A DNA stretch of 64,000 bases from Streptomyces sp. NBC_00582 (GTDB taxonomy: Bacteria > Actinomycetota > Actinomycetes > Streptomycetales > Streptomycetaceae): positions 186,001-250,000 of the forward strand of contig NZ_CP107773.1 of assembly GCF_036345155.1 (NCBI RefSeq), in the 5' to 3' direction. This document shows, one piece after another, positions 34,591-43,346 of this stretch; the stretch's first letter is position 1; each line of letters starts with the position of its first letter. The notes under the pieces are model-generated. The model was not told the DNA's origin. It ran no database searches and saw only the letters and a program-made list of their open reading frames with translations. Made by a program: the position numbers and the translations under genes.

Positions 34591-35440
34591 GACCGGCTCC
34601 CGTCTTCAGGCGGCGCAAGAGGGTGGTGGGGCGGTGCTCCGCCGGGGCGTTCAGCCGCAGTTGCTCCTGTACAGCGAGGGTCTGGAGGGTGCGGGACATC
34701 TCCGCGGCCTTGCGCATCAGCGGCGTGGTGCCGAAGCCCCGGCCGCCGTCGCCACCGTGGGAGAGGACATGGGCGGTCTTCTCGTCGAAGGGCAGCTCCG
34801 CGAAGATCGGCAGCTGGAGTTCCTCGGCGAGATCGCGGGGGCGGAACGGGCCTTCGCCGACCACGACGAGCCCGATGCGGCTGCTGTCACGTCCGTGCAT
34901 CTGCAGCGCGGCGCGCAGGGCTTCCACCCGGGGTTTGGCCGCGTGGGCGGCCCGCAGCGTGCCGCGGACGACGACGGCGGTCAGATCCGCGCTGCGGGCC
35001 AGGGCGCTGGCGGCGCCCGCGGCCCCGGAGCGGCCGAGGTCGACGAGGATGTCGTAGCCGCTCTCACGCTGTTCGAGGTCGCTGAACAGCTGGCTGAGCC
35101 GGGGCCAGGTCTGGTGCAGGCCGGCCGCCTGTGCGGGGCTGATCAGTCCGGGGAGCAGCAGTCGGTTGGCGTCGGCCTCGGGTTCGGACAGGTTCAGCAG
35201 CTGCTGCCAGAAGACCTCTTCGAGGTGGCCGCGCCGGTCGGCGATCTGCAGGTGGTGCAGGCCGCGGTCGCCGAAGACCCTCGACTCGAGGTAGCCGGCG
35301 GCCACCGACCCGCCGTCGGGGTCGCACTCGGCCAGCACGACCCGCCGTCCGCCGGCCAGCGGCCACGTCAGCAGGGCCGCGAGCGCGGTGGTGGTGGCGC
35401 CGGGACCGCCGCTGGCGCCGCAGAACGCGATGACAGCCAT
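34577..35440 (-). CDS. MinD/ParA-like ATPase of the TadZ/CpaE type
   Basis: 287 residues. FCGASGGPGATTTALA is a deviant Walker A in which the signature lysine positions are altered (GGPGATTT), as in many TadZ/CpaE proteins; AECDPDGGSVAAGYL is the Walker A' like segment and YDILVDLGRSG the Walker B. It likely localises the pilus machine rather than partitioning DNA, given its place between the SAF protein and TadA. Confidence 0.85.
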   Translation of the reverse strand: MAVIAFCGASGGPGATTTALAALLTWPLAGGRRVVLAECDPDGGSVAAGYLESRVFGDRGLHHLQIADRRGHLEEVFWQQLLNLSEPEADANRLLLPGLISPAQAAGLHQTWPRLSQLFSDLEQRESGYDILVDLGRSGAAGAASALARSADLTAVVVRGTLRAAHAAKPRVEALRAALQMHGRDSSRIGLVVVGEGPFRPRDLAEELQLPIFAELPFDEKTAHVLSHGGDGGRGFGTTPLMRKAAEMSRTLQTLAVQEQLRLNAPAEHRPTTLLRRLKTGAGHDAR

Positions 35441-35441
35441 C

Positions 35442-36122
35442 TCAGCCCTCCGCCGGAACGATCACCAGGGAGACATCGCCGGACGCGGCCCAGGTGGCCA
35501 GCCGGGTTCCGTCGAGCTGAGTGACGGCGAGGTCGACCACGCGGTCGCCGGAGTTGTCCGGCCCGCCGACCTCGATGACCGTGGCCTGCAACGTCTGCGC
35601 GGCCGTGTTGTCGTCGGATCCGGTCGCCGACTCCTTGGGCGTGTGGATGACGTTGACCTTCTGCCCGGGGCTCAGCCGGGTCGCCGGCAGCCGCGCGGGC
35701 GTGAGCGAGACCCCCACGAGCTGCTCGCCGGCCTTGACCAGAGGCTCGTCGGTGACCGACGAACGGGTCAGCAGGCTGCCGCGGGACAGGCCCACCGTGG
35801 TGCGCTTGCCGATCAACTCCTTGAGGTCCCCGGCCGGAACCGGCTTGAGAGCCGGATCGGTGGCGATCTGCGCCTCGATGAGGTCCTCGGCCTTCAGCTC
35901 GGCGCCCATGGGCACGTCCCGGGCGACCGCGATCACCGGCTCACGGTGGCTGGTCACCGTGTACAGCCAGCCGCCTGCTGCTCCGCACACGCAGATCACG
36001 GCCGTGCCCAGTGCGATCCAGCTGGACCTGCGCCGGCGGACGACGGGCTGTCGCACCAGCGGCTGCGGAGCCGGGGCCGGGCGCGCGGTGTCGGAGGCTG
36101 AGGGGCTGGGTGCGGTGGTCAT
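35442..36122 (-). CDS. SAF-domain protein, CpaB/RcpC-like
   Basis: 226 residues. One N-terminal membrane helix (SWIALGTAVICVCGAAGGWLYTV) after a Pro/Ala-rich basic start, then a SAF domain: AVARDVPMGAELKAEDLIEAQI...LIGKRTTVGLSRGSLLTRSSV. CpaB/RcpC-type proteins act in the envelope in pilus assembly. Separated by 1 bp from the ParA-like gene. Confidence 0.85.
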   Translation of the reverse strand: MTTAPSPSASDTARPAPAPQPLVRQPVVRRRRSSWIALGTAVICVCGAAGGWLYTVTSHREPVIAVARDVPMGAELKAEDLIEAQIATDPALKPVPAGDLKELIGKRTTVGLSRGSLLTRSSVTDEPLVKAGEQLVGVSLTPARLPATRLSPGQKVNVIHTPKESATGSDDNTAAQTLQATVIEVGGPDNSGDRVVDLAVTQLDGTRLATWAASGDVSLVIVPAEG

Positions 36123-36150
36123 GAACGGCTTCCTTCGCGGTGCGGGAGCA

Positions 36151-37149
36151 TCAGGGCTTGGCGACGGCCTGGGCCTCGCCGATGGTGATCTGGGCGGGCT
36201 CGGCCTCCCGCGTGGTGGTGATGTCGCCCGCCTGGCCGCCGCCGGCCCAGTGGACGGTCCAGGTCGTGATGGCCGTGACGGTGAACGCCTTGCCGGGCTG
36301 GGAGCTGGATGTCTTGGTGTAGCGGTAGCCGCAGTCGGGACTGGGCTGCCCGCCGAAACGCTTCTCGTACGGCGTGCCCGCGGTGGTGCACACCTCGGAG
36401 CCGCCGTCGCCCATGGTGTACGCGATCTTCTTCACGTTGGCGGTCGCGGTGACGGTGATCCCCGGTGCGGACGCGCTGGCGGTCACCGGGCCCCAGGTGC
36501 GGGGGGCCTTGTTGTTCCATATCCACACGGGCATGCCGACCAGGCCGGTCTTGCCCGCCTTGGGGGCGCTGCCGATGTCGGCGCCCAGGAGCCGCATTTT
36601 TTTGATCGCTTCCTGCGCGAGCTCCTCGGCCGTCGGGCCGCCGCCGAAGCCCGGCGGCGGGTTCAGGCTCCAGGTGGAGCCACCCGCGAGTTCACGGCCG
36701 CCGCCGGGGCAGGTCACGTTGTAGACCTTGCCCTTGGCGCGCTCGGCGTCGCTGGCGGGTGCCGCGGTGCCCCATTCCCAGTCGGCGGCGTCCTTGGCCG
36801 GCTGCGGCTCGAGGATTTCCCAGTAGCACTGGCCGACCGGATTGAACCACCCCATGTCCGCGTCGTAGCAGGGAACTTCGCCGATGTTGTCCCACTCGAT
36901 GTAGCACTTCGCGGAGCCAGCCCCGCCCCCGCCGCCCGGATCCCCGGCGGGCTTCGGCTTCTCGCCCTTGCCTCCGCCCCCGCCACCTTCCGCGTTGATG
37001 TCGCAGTCGGGGACGAGCTCGGGGCACGTGACGCCTCCGCCGGGCTTGCCGCCGTCAGCGGCGGCCGGAGCGGCGGCAAGGCCCAGGTGGAGAGGAACGG
37101 CCACGGCCGCGGCCGCGAGGAGAGCCCCGCGGCCGCGCAGGCTCAGCAT
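36151..37149 (-). CDS. Secreted or wall-associated protein of the Tad-like operon
   Basis: 332 residues from ATG 37149 with AAGGGG upstream. A signal peptide is clear (RGRGALLAAAAVAVPLHLGLAAAPAAADGG, cleavage after AAA). A Gly/Lys-rich linker follows, then an exported domain with five or more cysteines (CYIEWD, PCYDAD, QCYWE, VTCPGGG, VCTTAG, DCGYRY) and beta-rich C-terminus. No family recognised. Its start overlaps the end of the lipoprotein gene by 7 bp. Possible pilus-associated or adhesive protein (inference). Confidence 0.7.
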   Translation of the reverse strand: MLSLRGRGALLAAAAVAVPLHLGLAAAPAAADGGKPGGGVTCPELVPDCDINAEGGGGGGKGEKPKPAGDPGGGGGAGSAKCYIEWDNIGEVPCYDADMGWFNPVGQCYWEILEPQPAKDAADWEWGTAAPASDAERAKGKVYNVTCPGGGRELAGGSTWSLNPPPGFGGGPTAEELAQEAIKKMRLLGADIGSAPKAGKTGLVGMPVWIWNNKAPRTWGPVTASASAPGITVTATANVKKIAYTMGDGGSEVCTTAGTPYEKRFGGQPSPDCGYRYTKTSSSQPGKAFTVTAITTWTVHWAGGGQAGDITTTREAEPAQITIGEAQAVAKP

Positions 37150-37742
37150 GTTGACCCCTTGTCTATCGTAGAATCGGTGATCATCCACCGGCCGCTGCCG
37201 AACTGGGCCTTGGATGTCTGCACCTTGCGCCGATTGTCACCGTCGAGCTGGGACTTCTTGCCCGTCTTGCGGTTCTCGGGGACGAAGGTGCTGCTGTCGA
37301 CGCAGTCGACGATCGTGGCGCTCTTCGACTCGCCGCCCAACGACAGCGTGACCGTCGGGTTGTCCTTCAACTTCGGCTTGCCCTTCACCACCAGGTCGTT
37401 GTTCTGGTAGTAGAAGGCGGCCGCCCGGACCTTCGCCAAGGCCTTGTCGGCGGCGTACTTCTCCAGCTCGGAGCCCTTGAACGAACCGCTTCCGTAGATC
37501 TTGACCTGTTCCTTCCACATGCCGTGGTAGGCCGTCAGCACCTGCTCCCGGGCGACCTGCTCCGGGCCGGCAGACGGTGATGCGCTGGTGGTCGCGGGAG
37601 CGGACGGCTTCTTTGCGGCCGAGTCGCCCCCGCCTCCGCAGCCGGCCATGAGTACGACGGCGCTGAGACTCACTGCCACCGTGCTCGCGCCGGTCTTGGT
37701 GATCTTCGGAACGGATACCTTGGCGGACAGTGCCATGGGCAT
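37143..37742 (-). CDS. Lipoprotein, first gene of the Tad-like operon
   Basis: 199 residues from ATG 37742 (GAGGGGG upstream). Lipobox LMAGC after a hydrophobic h-region (STVAVSLSAVVLMAGCGGGG), then a Ser/Ala/Pro linker and a folded domain of ~130 residues ending with WMITDSTIDKGSTC. Exported, lipid-anchored. As first gene of a run of overlapping genes it probably belongs to the assembly. Confidence 0.75.
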   Translation of the reverse strand: MPMALSAKVSVPKITKTGASTVAVSLSAVVLMAGCGGGGDSAAKKPSAPATTSASPSAGPEQVAREQVLTAYHGMWKEQVKIYGSGSFKGSELEKYAADKALAKVRAAAFYYQNNDLVVKGKPKLKDNPTVTLSLGGESKSATIVDCVDSSTFVPENRKTGKKSQLDGDNRRKVQTSKAQFGSGRWMITDSTIDKGSTC

Positions 37743-37825
37743 ATCCCCCTCAATCGTGGTCGTGACGGTGCACCGTCCGGCACACCCGGCTGCAGTCCGG
37801 GCCTACCCAGTCAGGCGCGTGCGAG

Positions 37826-38350
37826 CTAAGGAGCGTACGTGGTCAACCTGCGTACAGGCATGGTCATTTCCCGCCGCCAGCCTCGTCCGGGAGGCGCCGA
37901 GAGAGCGACACGCCGCGTATGGACCGCCGACCGGGCTACCACCTCGTACGGTTTGCGGAGTGCTTCGGCGGCCTGCCGAAGGACCCGGGCCTCCGCAGGG
38001 GCGAGGCCGCGCTCGGTCCTGGACCAACGGGCCTGTGGCAGTCCCAGGATCCGTGCGAGGTCGCCCTGCCTGAGGCCGGCCTCCACCCGGAGGCGAGCCA
38101 GATCCGCGGTGTCGACCGGGACGAGCAGCACGCGGACCTCGACACCGAGCGCTTTCGCCAGCGCCGCCACCGTGCTCAACTGCGGAGTGCGGCGACCGAG
38201 TTCGTACAAGCTGATGTGCGCTGCGCTCAGGCAGGGCTCGTGCCGGGATGCGGCCTGCGCCAGCCTCTCCCTCGACAGATTCGCACCTGTCCGTTCGCTC
38301 AGCAGTGAGGCCGGAGCAAAGTCGGTCACCCCACGACCGGCCACCGTCAC
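37826..38350 (-). CDS. XRE-family regulator with two HTH-like halves
   Basis: 174 residues from GTG 38350 (GGGAAGG upstream). Two segments look like XRE helix-turn-helix: SRERLAQAASRHEPCLSAAHISLYELGRRTPQLSTVAALAKALGVEV and LRVEAGLRQGDLARILGLPQARWSRTERGLAPAEARVLRQAAEAL. It lies 83 bp upstream of the Tad-like operon, same strand, so it is a candidate regulator of pilus expression (inference). Confidence 0.75.
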   Translation of the reverse strand: MTVAGRGVTDFAPASLLSERTGANLSRERLAQAASRHEPCLSAAHISLYELGRRTPQLSTVAALAKALGVEVRVLLVPVDTADLARLRVEAGLRQGDLARILGLPQARWSRTERGLAPAEARVLRQAAEALRKPYEVVARSAVHTRRVALSAPPGRGWRREMTMPVRRLTTYAP

Positions 38351-38614
38351 GTCCTTCCCGTGCGAACACGGCTCCGGGAGCCCGCGCGCTCCCCATCACC
38401 GCGGCCGACACGGACGCATTTGAACGCATGTGACACCCCCTCCGCACGCAACAGCACAGCCTTCAACCACCACCGCCCTGCCGTGAATCTGAGCGGTGAT
38501 CACCCCGAATCTGACACCGGACCCCAAACCCGTCAAGATCGTTTTGTGGTGCTTTTTCCGTTTTGTTTCATTGAGTATTTGCCGACCGGCAACAGCCCCT
38601 GAATCGCGCGGACG

Positions 38615-39013
38615 TCACTTCGGAGCTGCCGATGTCCGGGCCTCCCGGCGGCGCGCCGCGTGCCGCTTCGCCGCGGAACCGGCCGCCGAGGCGCGCCGGT
38701 GTGCCGCCTCGACGACGGCGAGCGAGGCGAGGAACGCGTAGAGGCACGCGGCGACACCCGCGCAGAAGGCGCCGAGCGCGGCGGGCAGCACCACCAGGCG
38801 ACCCCACGGCGCCGGCAGGTAGATCGTCGTCATCAGCGTGCCGACGAGGCTGACGGCGAGCAGAGTGAAGAGCATGGCCCGCCCGATGGCGCGCGCCGTG
38901 GTCATCTCGGCTGACGGCCCTCCTACGGCGCCGGCCCCGCGCCACAGCAGCCGGCGCACGCGTGCGACCCGGCCCCGCGCTGCGGAGACGACGACCTCAG
39001 AAACTGGCTTCAT
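38615..39013 (-). CDS. Small hypothetical membrane protein
   Basis: 132 residues from ATG 39013 with GAGGGATT upstream. Two hydrophobic helices (AIGRAMLFTLLAVSLVGTLMTTIYL and VVLPAALGAFCAGVAACLYAFLASLAVVEA) flanked by Arg-rich ends. No family recognised. Downstream of the small gene at 39101 and probably cotranscribed. Confidence 0.55.
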   Translation of the reverse strand: MKPVSEVVVSAARGRVARVRRLLWRGAGAVGGPSAEMTTARAIGRAMLFTLLAVSLVGTLMTTIYLPAPWGRLVVLPAALGAFCAGVAACLYAFLASLAVVEAAHRRASAAGSAAKRHAARRREARTSAAPK

Positions 39014-39100
39014 GTGAATCCCTCGGACGGTGGGTGGGTGCCCGCCCCTGCTGGGAGCCAGGGACGTGGGCGTGGGCGAGCGGCCTGGTCGGGACGGCAC

Positions 39101-39292
39101 CTATACGGCGATGGCCTCGGGGTGGCCTGCGGGCAGCGTGGGGTACCGGGACTGGACCAGGGCGAGCGCCGCCCGCGTCACGGCGCAGGTGATCCGATGC
39201 ACGCCGCCGCCGACCAGACCCCCACTCGTGGCCACCCCGCTCGCCGGAACGTCGACGGGCTGCGCGGACCTGGGCCCGGTCACTGTGGTCAC
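39101..39292 (-). CDS. Short hypothetical protein with a perfect ribosome binding site
   Basis: 63 residues from GTG 39292, preceded by AAGGAGG at five bases, one of the best ribosome binding sites in the window. Sequence begins VTTVTGPRSAQPVDV and ends HPEAIAV; Gly/Ala-rich with two cysteine/histidine positions (VHRITCAV). Unknown function. Confidence 0.55.
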   Translation of the reverse strand: MTTVTGPRSAQPVDVPASGVATSGGLVGGGVHRITCAVTRAALALVQSRYPTLPAGHPEAIAV

Positions 39293-39791
39293 TTTGGCCT
39301 CCTTCGGGGGATCTTCAACGCCTATAGAGGTGTCGAGATCAGGCGGCGTGTGACATAGCCGGCGGAACTTTTTCCCGCGCGCGGCGCCCTGGGCGCGGCT
39401 GTCCTGTGACAGCGAAGCCCGGACGTGCCAACGGGGGAACTGGCCAAGCGACGGCGGACGAGGCAGGGGTACGCCTAGCCTCCGGCCCGCCCTGGACGTG
39501 GCACCGCAACGGCTCGCCGCCGCTCCGCCCTGCGGCGTCCCAGGGCCGCTCAGGACCTTGACGAGCTGCATCCGATGATGGTGGAGGCCGTGCACGAGCT
39601 ACCGGCCGAGTACCCGGGCGGGCGCTGGACGCGACCCTCACCAGCCGCGGGCCCGAGCGCCGATGGCCTGGGAGTGACCGGCCGTCGGCGAGGCGGGACC
39701 CGACGGGTCCCGCCTCGCCGACGGCGGCGGTTCACTGCGAGTTGTCGCTCTGCGGCAGCCGACGGGTCTGCAGTAGCAGCAGTTCCACCTG
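39293..39791. other. Intergenic with one terminator
   Basis: About 500 bp without a supportable gene. It holds the strong hairpin at 39681-39725 after the gene ending at 39792, and should hold the promoter for the gene starting at 39292. Confidence 0.4.
39681..39725. terminator. Strong hairpin terminator, 21-bp perfect stem
   Basis: Arms 39681-39701 (GCCGTCGGCGAGGCGGGACC plus C) and 39705-39725 are exact reverse complements with a GAC loop. It lies 66 bp downstream of the stop of the gene at 39792 (minus strand). Confidence 0.9.
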
Positions 39792-40301
39792 CTACGCCAG
39801 TTCCCGCGGCACAGTGGGAAGGAGGTACGGGTTCAGACTCTGGTCCCGCTGCGCCCGCATGGCGTCGACGACCCGCTCCTTGTACCGCAAGGTCCGGTGT
39901 GCCTCCATCGCCCTGTGCGTCTCGGCCATCAGTTCGGTGAGCGGCTCTCCCAGGTCGACCGGCAGTACCCGGTGGCCTTGCTGGGCGGCCAGGGCGCCAG
40001 CGTCGGTCACGACCACGGTCTTGTCCAGGCCTCCGCGGACCAGCCCGAGCGTCACTGCTGAGGGCTGCGTGTCGGCGGACGGGCTGGTCGCCACGGCGAC
40101 CGGGGCAGGCTGGGTGTGGTTCTCGGTGAGCGTACGCACGGCTTCTTCGCGGCCGGCTTGGTCGAGCTTGGCGGGCAGCTGCCCTGCGGCGGCCGCGGCC
40201 TTCACGCGCTGGAGGGCCTTCTGGTAGCCGCAGCCGGTCGTGCGGTTCAGCGCGCGGGCGATCCGCTCCTGGTTGGTGGTGTTGTGGGAGGACGGGGCCA
40301 T
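39792..40301 (-). CDS. Protein with N-terminal IARALN module shared with the 836-residue protein
   Basis: 169 residues from ATG 40301 with AAGGAG upstream. The N-terminal ~55 residues (NQERIARALNRTTGCGYQKALQRV...LPAKLDQAGREEAVRTL) match the N-terminus of the protein at 13764-16274 at most positions. After a Pro/Thr linker comes a domain beginning VTLGLVRGGLDKTVVVTDAGALAAQQGHRVLPVDLG, which resembles a P-loop-like or ParA-like start without a proper Walker A, and a helical end. Function unknown. Confidence 0.65.
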   Translation of the reverse strand: MAPSSHNTTNQERIARALNRTTGCGYQKALQRVKAAAAAGQLPAKLDQAGREEAVRTLTENHTQPAPVAVATSPSADTQPSAVTLGLVRGGLDKTVVVTDAGALAAQQGHRVLPVDLGEPLTELMAETHRAMEAHRTLRYKERVVDAMRAQRDQSLNPYLLPTVPRELA

Positions 40302-40643
40302 CGCTTCTCCTTCGTCGCGTCCTGGCGTTGCGGTTCGTCCCACCACGAGCTTGGCCAGGGTGCGCGGTTCGGAAGAGGGCACCGGTCGTCGTTCGCACCC
40401 GCGCGGCAGCACGGTTCACCGGGATCCCGGGGGTGGGCCCGGGCCGGCGCGCACAAGCGAGGTGCGCTGTGCCGAGCATAGCGGCCGGTACCGACAACGC
40501 CCCCGGCCAGTTCCCAACTTCGTTGTCACAGAACAGCGATGTCCCGTCTCAGCCGGGCGCCGCCGGTCCGGGCGTCAACGTCACAGCGGGTGAACCGGTG
40601 GTCCTGCGCCGAGCATCGCCCACCTTCCCCTAGGCTGTCCCGC
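40302..40643. other. Divergent intergenic region
   Basis: 342 bp between genes reading away from each other. At its right end CCTAGGCTGTCCCGCGTG places a TAGGCT -10 (40631-40636) 7 bp before GTG 40644, a leaderless promoter. Nothing else stands out. Confidence 0.45.
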
Positions 40644-41102
40644 GTGCCCGATTTGACTGAACAGCAGGCGAGTGAACTGGCCGTTGCCGCTGCTGCTGCC
40701 GCCGCATTTCCCGCGCAGCGTGCCGTGAGTCCGCTGCTGTGCCGTATGGCTTCCGTGGACCCGGTGACGGGACGCGCCGCCAACACCGCGGTGCTGCTGG
40801 ACCTGGTGCGCGGCGACGAGGCCCACCTGCGTGCCGCGTTCGAGGTCGCCGGCCGCATGCTGGCCGGCGACGTCCGACCCGACGGCCAGGTCGTCTCGGT
40901 GGGCAACGCCGCCGATGATCCGATGATGCTGTTGGCCAGCGACATCATCCAACTGTCCATGCGCGGAGAGCCAGATCAGGCCTGGGCCCGGGTCGAACCA
41001 CTCCATCCCGCCAAGCGTGCCGCTGTCCTGTCCATCCTGGCCGCCTTCCTCAACTACCAGTTCGCTGGCCTCGACCCGCTCGTCCTGGCAGCCGGAGAGT
41101 AG
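40644..41102 (+). CDS. Hypothetical soluble protein, probably leaderless
   Basis: 152 residues from GTG 40644, placed 7 bp after TAGGCT. All-helical appearance (LTEQQASELAVAAAAAAAFPAQRAVSPLLCRMA..., AHLRAAFEVAGRMLAGD, ADDPMMLLASDIIQLSMRG). No family recognised. It is the last intact gene before the mosaic scrap region. Confidence 0.6.
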   Translation: MPDLTEQQASELAVAAAAAAAFPAQRAVSPLLCRMASVDPVTGRAANTAVLLDLVRGDEAHLRAAFEVAGRMLAGDVRPDGQVVSVGNAADDPMMLLASDIIQLSMRGEPDQAWARVEPLHPAKRAAVLSILAAFLNYQFAGLDPLVLAAGE

Positions 41103-41211
41103 AACCGCGACCACCCCGTGCTTAGGCCACCGCGCCGCACGTGGGTCGAGTTCCGCCGGTGTGCCCGGACAGGCTCGAAGGCGTCCCTGGGTGATTCCGG
41201 TCCGTGACAAT

Positions 41212-41255
41212 GCCCAGCGGGCCACGAGGTCCTGGATGATCTCTCACCCGCGCTG
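41212..41255 (+). repeat. 44-bp copy of a tadA segment
   Basis: Matches 34268-34311 (inside the TadA ATPase gene) with one mismatch, in the same plus-strand orientation. It abuts the copy of the 1258-residue protein gene at 41256, so two scraps from different genes are fused end to end. Confidence 0.9.
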
Positions 41256-41567
41256 CAACTCGCCCACCCCTTGCTGGTCCTGCGCACCCTGAAGCTGACC
41301 GCGGCGGCCGTCGACGAGGCTCTCCATGAGGTTCTCGGATTCGGGGCGGAGGATGTCCTCGAGCTGGTGCTGCGCCTGACCGACCGGAGCCTCGCCGCGC
41401 TCTCCGCGGCCTGGCCGGAGCCCGAGACCGCGCCGGACGGCGAGGAGGGGCGCGAGGTCTCCTGCCGGGTCACGCCCGCCGAGGTCCGCGCGGCCGCCGC
41501 GATCGCCTGCGCGGATCCCGCGGAACTCGTGCAGGCCGCTCGGTGCCCGGAGCGCGCCGAGCGGGCA
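41256..41567 (+). pseudogene. 312-bp fragment of the 1258-residue protein gene
   Basis: Reverse complement of 10608-10919 over exactly 312 bp with about six differences, most of them silent. The open frame (LVLRTLKLTAAAVDEALHEVLGFGAEDVLELVLRL...) has lost both ends of the protein and cannot make a working product. The silent bias suggests the piece came from a diverged homologue, not from the local copy. Confidence 0.9.
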
Positions 41568-41964
41568 CGGTGCCGGCCCGGCCGATCGCCTCGACGATCC
41601 GTCCGCCGCGACCGCAACCCAGCGCGGTGGTCTTGCCGGCGGCGATCTGCCGTTGAAGGGTCTCGTGGGCGAACCCGTTGACGGGGAAGGGGTACAGCCG
41701 CATTCGCTCGAACAGCGCGGCGTTCACCGTCCCGGTGGTCTCCGGGGCGGTGTCGAGCAGGGTGACCGGCTTGACCGCGACGCTGGCGCCGGCTTTCGCC
41801 AGCACGACATCGCTGTCCAGCGCGCGCCGCACCACGGCCACCACGGCCGTGCGGACCGCGGACTCGGAGGGCTTCGTTGTCGAGGCCTGCGCCCAGCTCG
41901 CGGAGCCGACGGTGACGGTGACCTGGGCGGAGGCCTGGATGCGCTTGTGCGGTGCGGGGTTCAC
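41568..41964 (-). pseudogene. 5' fragment of an unidentified gene
   Basis: GTG 41964 has GGAG just upstream and opens ~130 good-looking residues (ASAQVTVTVGSASWAQA..., RTAVVAVVRRALDSDVVLAKAG..., ALFERMRLYPFPVNGFAHETLQRQIAAGKTTALGCGRGG). The sequence is cut at ~41568, where the fragment described above begins, and the frame then runs antisense through it. The rest of the gene is not in this window. Confidence 0.6.
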
Positions 41965-42082
41965 TTCTCCATGATCAGCTGTCCCGCTGACATTGTGACG
42001 ACCGGGCGCCTCTTCGTACGCCCCCTGGCCCGGGATCCGTTCGGCGGGGCGGGGAGCCAGGGCTGCCGGCCGGGTGTGGTGA

Positions 42083-43057
42083 TCACTTCAGGGTTCCCTC
42101 GAACATGAGCTGGGACCCGCCCCGCTGTTCTGCCTGGACGGTCACGGGGCCCGGGACGGCGCGGGAGGGAACCGAGACGCGAACGGTGTCGGTAGCGGTC
42201 CGGTGCGGCGCGATGGGCGCGTCCTGGTACCCGAGGCCCGCGGAAACGGTGTCAGCGGTGGTGAGGTCTGCGCCGACGAGTACGCGCAAGGTCACGCCCA
42301 TGCCGGAGCGGGGATCGTCATCGGTGTTGCGTACGGACAGCTCGAGGGTGGCGTCGCGTCGGCCGCCCTTGTTTTCGGCCAGCTGCAGCGGGGAGACCCG
42401 GACGCCAGCGGATGACCACTGGCCCAGTGCGATCGCCGAGCCGGTGGCCGCGGTGCCCGCCGGCGTGGGGGTGGCACGGGTGGGGGAGCCGGGCAGCGTG
42501 CCCTCGAAGAACACGGTGTCGGCCTCGGCCAGTCCGGCCTGGGTCGCTTCCAGGGTGACGGTGGCCCGCTGGCCTGCGGTCTGCGGCGGAACGGCCACGC
42601 CGAGGTTGGCGGTGAAGGTGGCGCCTGGCTTGACCTTGGTGCCGGCGTCCGGCTTGGGGAAGCCGGCCAGGTTCTGATCGGTGAACGGCTTCGTCTCGAG
42701 GCCGAGCTCGCCGACTCGGACGGTCACCGCGGTCTCGGGCAGCAGCGCGATGTCGGATCCGGTGTTGGTCAGGTCCACCTGTACGCGAGCGGGGGACCAG
42801 CCGGCGGGCAGCGAGCCGTCCGCCGGGGGAGTCGCCGTGTTCAGAGGGTGCACGGTTGCCTTCCACGCCTCGTCTCCGAGCTGCTGCTGGGAGCCGAGGG
42901 CGGCGATCCCGTCGGGCAGTCCGGCCGGGCTGGCCGCGGCGGGCCGGGAGGATCCTGCGTGCTCGCCGGCTGTTGCTGTGCCGTCCTGGCTGCATCCAGT
43001 GAGGACGAGGGCCAGGAGCGCCGCGGCGCATGTGCCGGCCAGGGTGGCGGTCTTCAT
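42083..43057 (-). CDS. Lipoprotein with immunoglobulin-like (DUF4352-type) repeats
   Basis: 324 residues from ATG 43057 with CGGAG upstream. Signal and lipobox: TLAGTCAAALLALVLTGCSQDG. Two related beta-sandwich-like halves follow (WSPARVQVDLTNTGSDIALLPETAVTVRVGE... and LELSVRNTDDDPRSGMGVTLRVLVG...), typical of DUF4352-like extracellular domains. Lipid-anchored, exported. Role unknown. Confidence 0.7.
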   Translation of the reverse strand: MKTATLAGTCAAALLALVLTGCSQDGTATAGEHAGSSRPAAASPAGLPDGIAALGSQQQLGDEAWKATVHPLNTATPPADGSLPAGWSPARVQVDLTNTGSDIALLPETAVTVRVGELGLETKPFTDQNLAGFPKPDAGTKVKPGATFTANLGVAVPPQTAGQRATVTLEATQAGLAEADTVFFEGTLPGSPTRATPTPAGTAATGSAIALGQWSSAGVRVSPLQLAENKGGRRDATLELSVRNTDDDPRSGMGVTLRVLVGADLTTADTVSAGLGYQDAPIAPHRTATDTVRVSVPSRAVPGPVTVQAEQRGGSQLMFEGTLK

Positions 43058-43346
43058 TGCGAGCTCCGTTGATGTGGGCGGGGTTGGGGCTGTGGAAGGG
43101 ATCATGCCAAAGCACGGGATCCGCTCGACAGGCCGTCCGCCCTGCATCAGTGCCGCACCGGCGAATGTGGCCGGAATCGGCCTACGGGGTGCGGGGCGGG
43201 ACGGAGACGTCGGGTGGAGTGCCGGAGGACTTGCTGGAGATGGTGGCTCCTGTGGTGCGTGTGGTCCGGTTTTCCGTGAACGAGCGGCCGTGGGGGAGGT
43301 TGGGTGCCGTCTGCTTCCTCCCCCGCTCGGCCGGTGGCCTGAAGGG

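Noticed and set aside
34577..35440. Plasmid partition ParA
   Set aside because: No parB or centromere repeats nearby; its position between a SAF/CpaB-like gene and TadA makes it a TadZ/CpaE-type protein.
41271..41681. 136-residue plus-strand protein
   Set aside because: It is only the internal fragment of the 1258-residue protein gene running into unrelated sequence; no start signal of its own.
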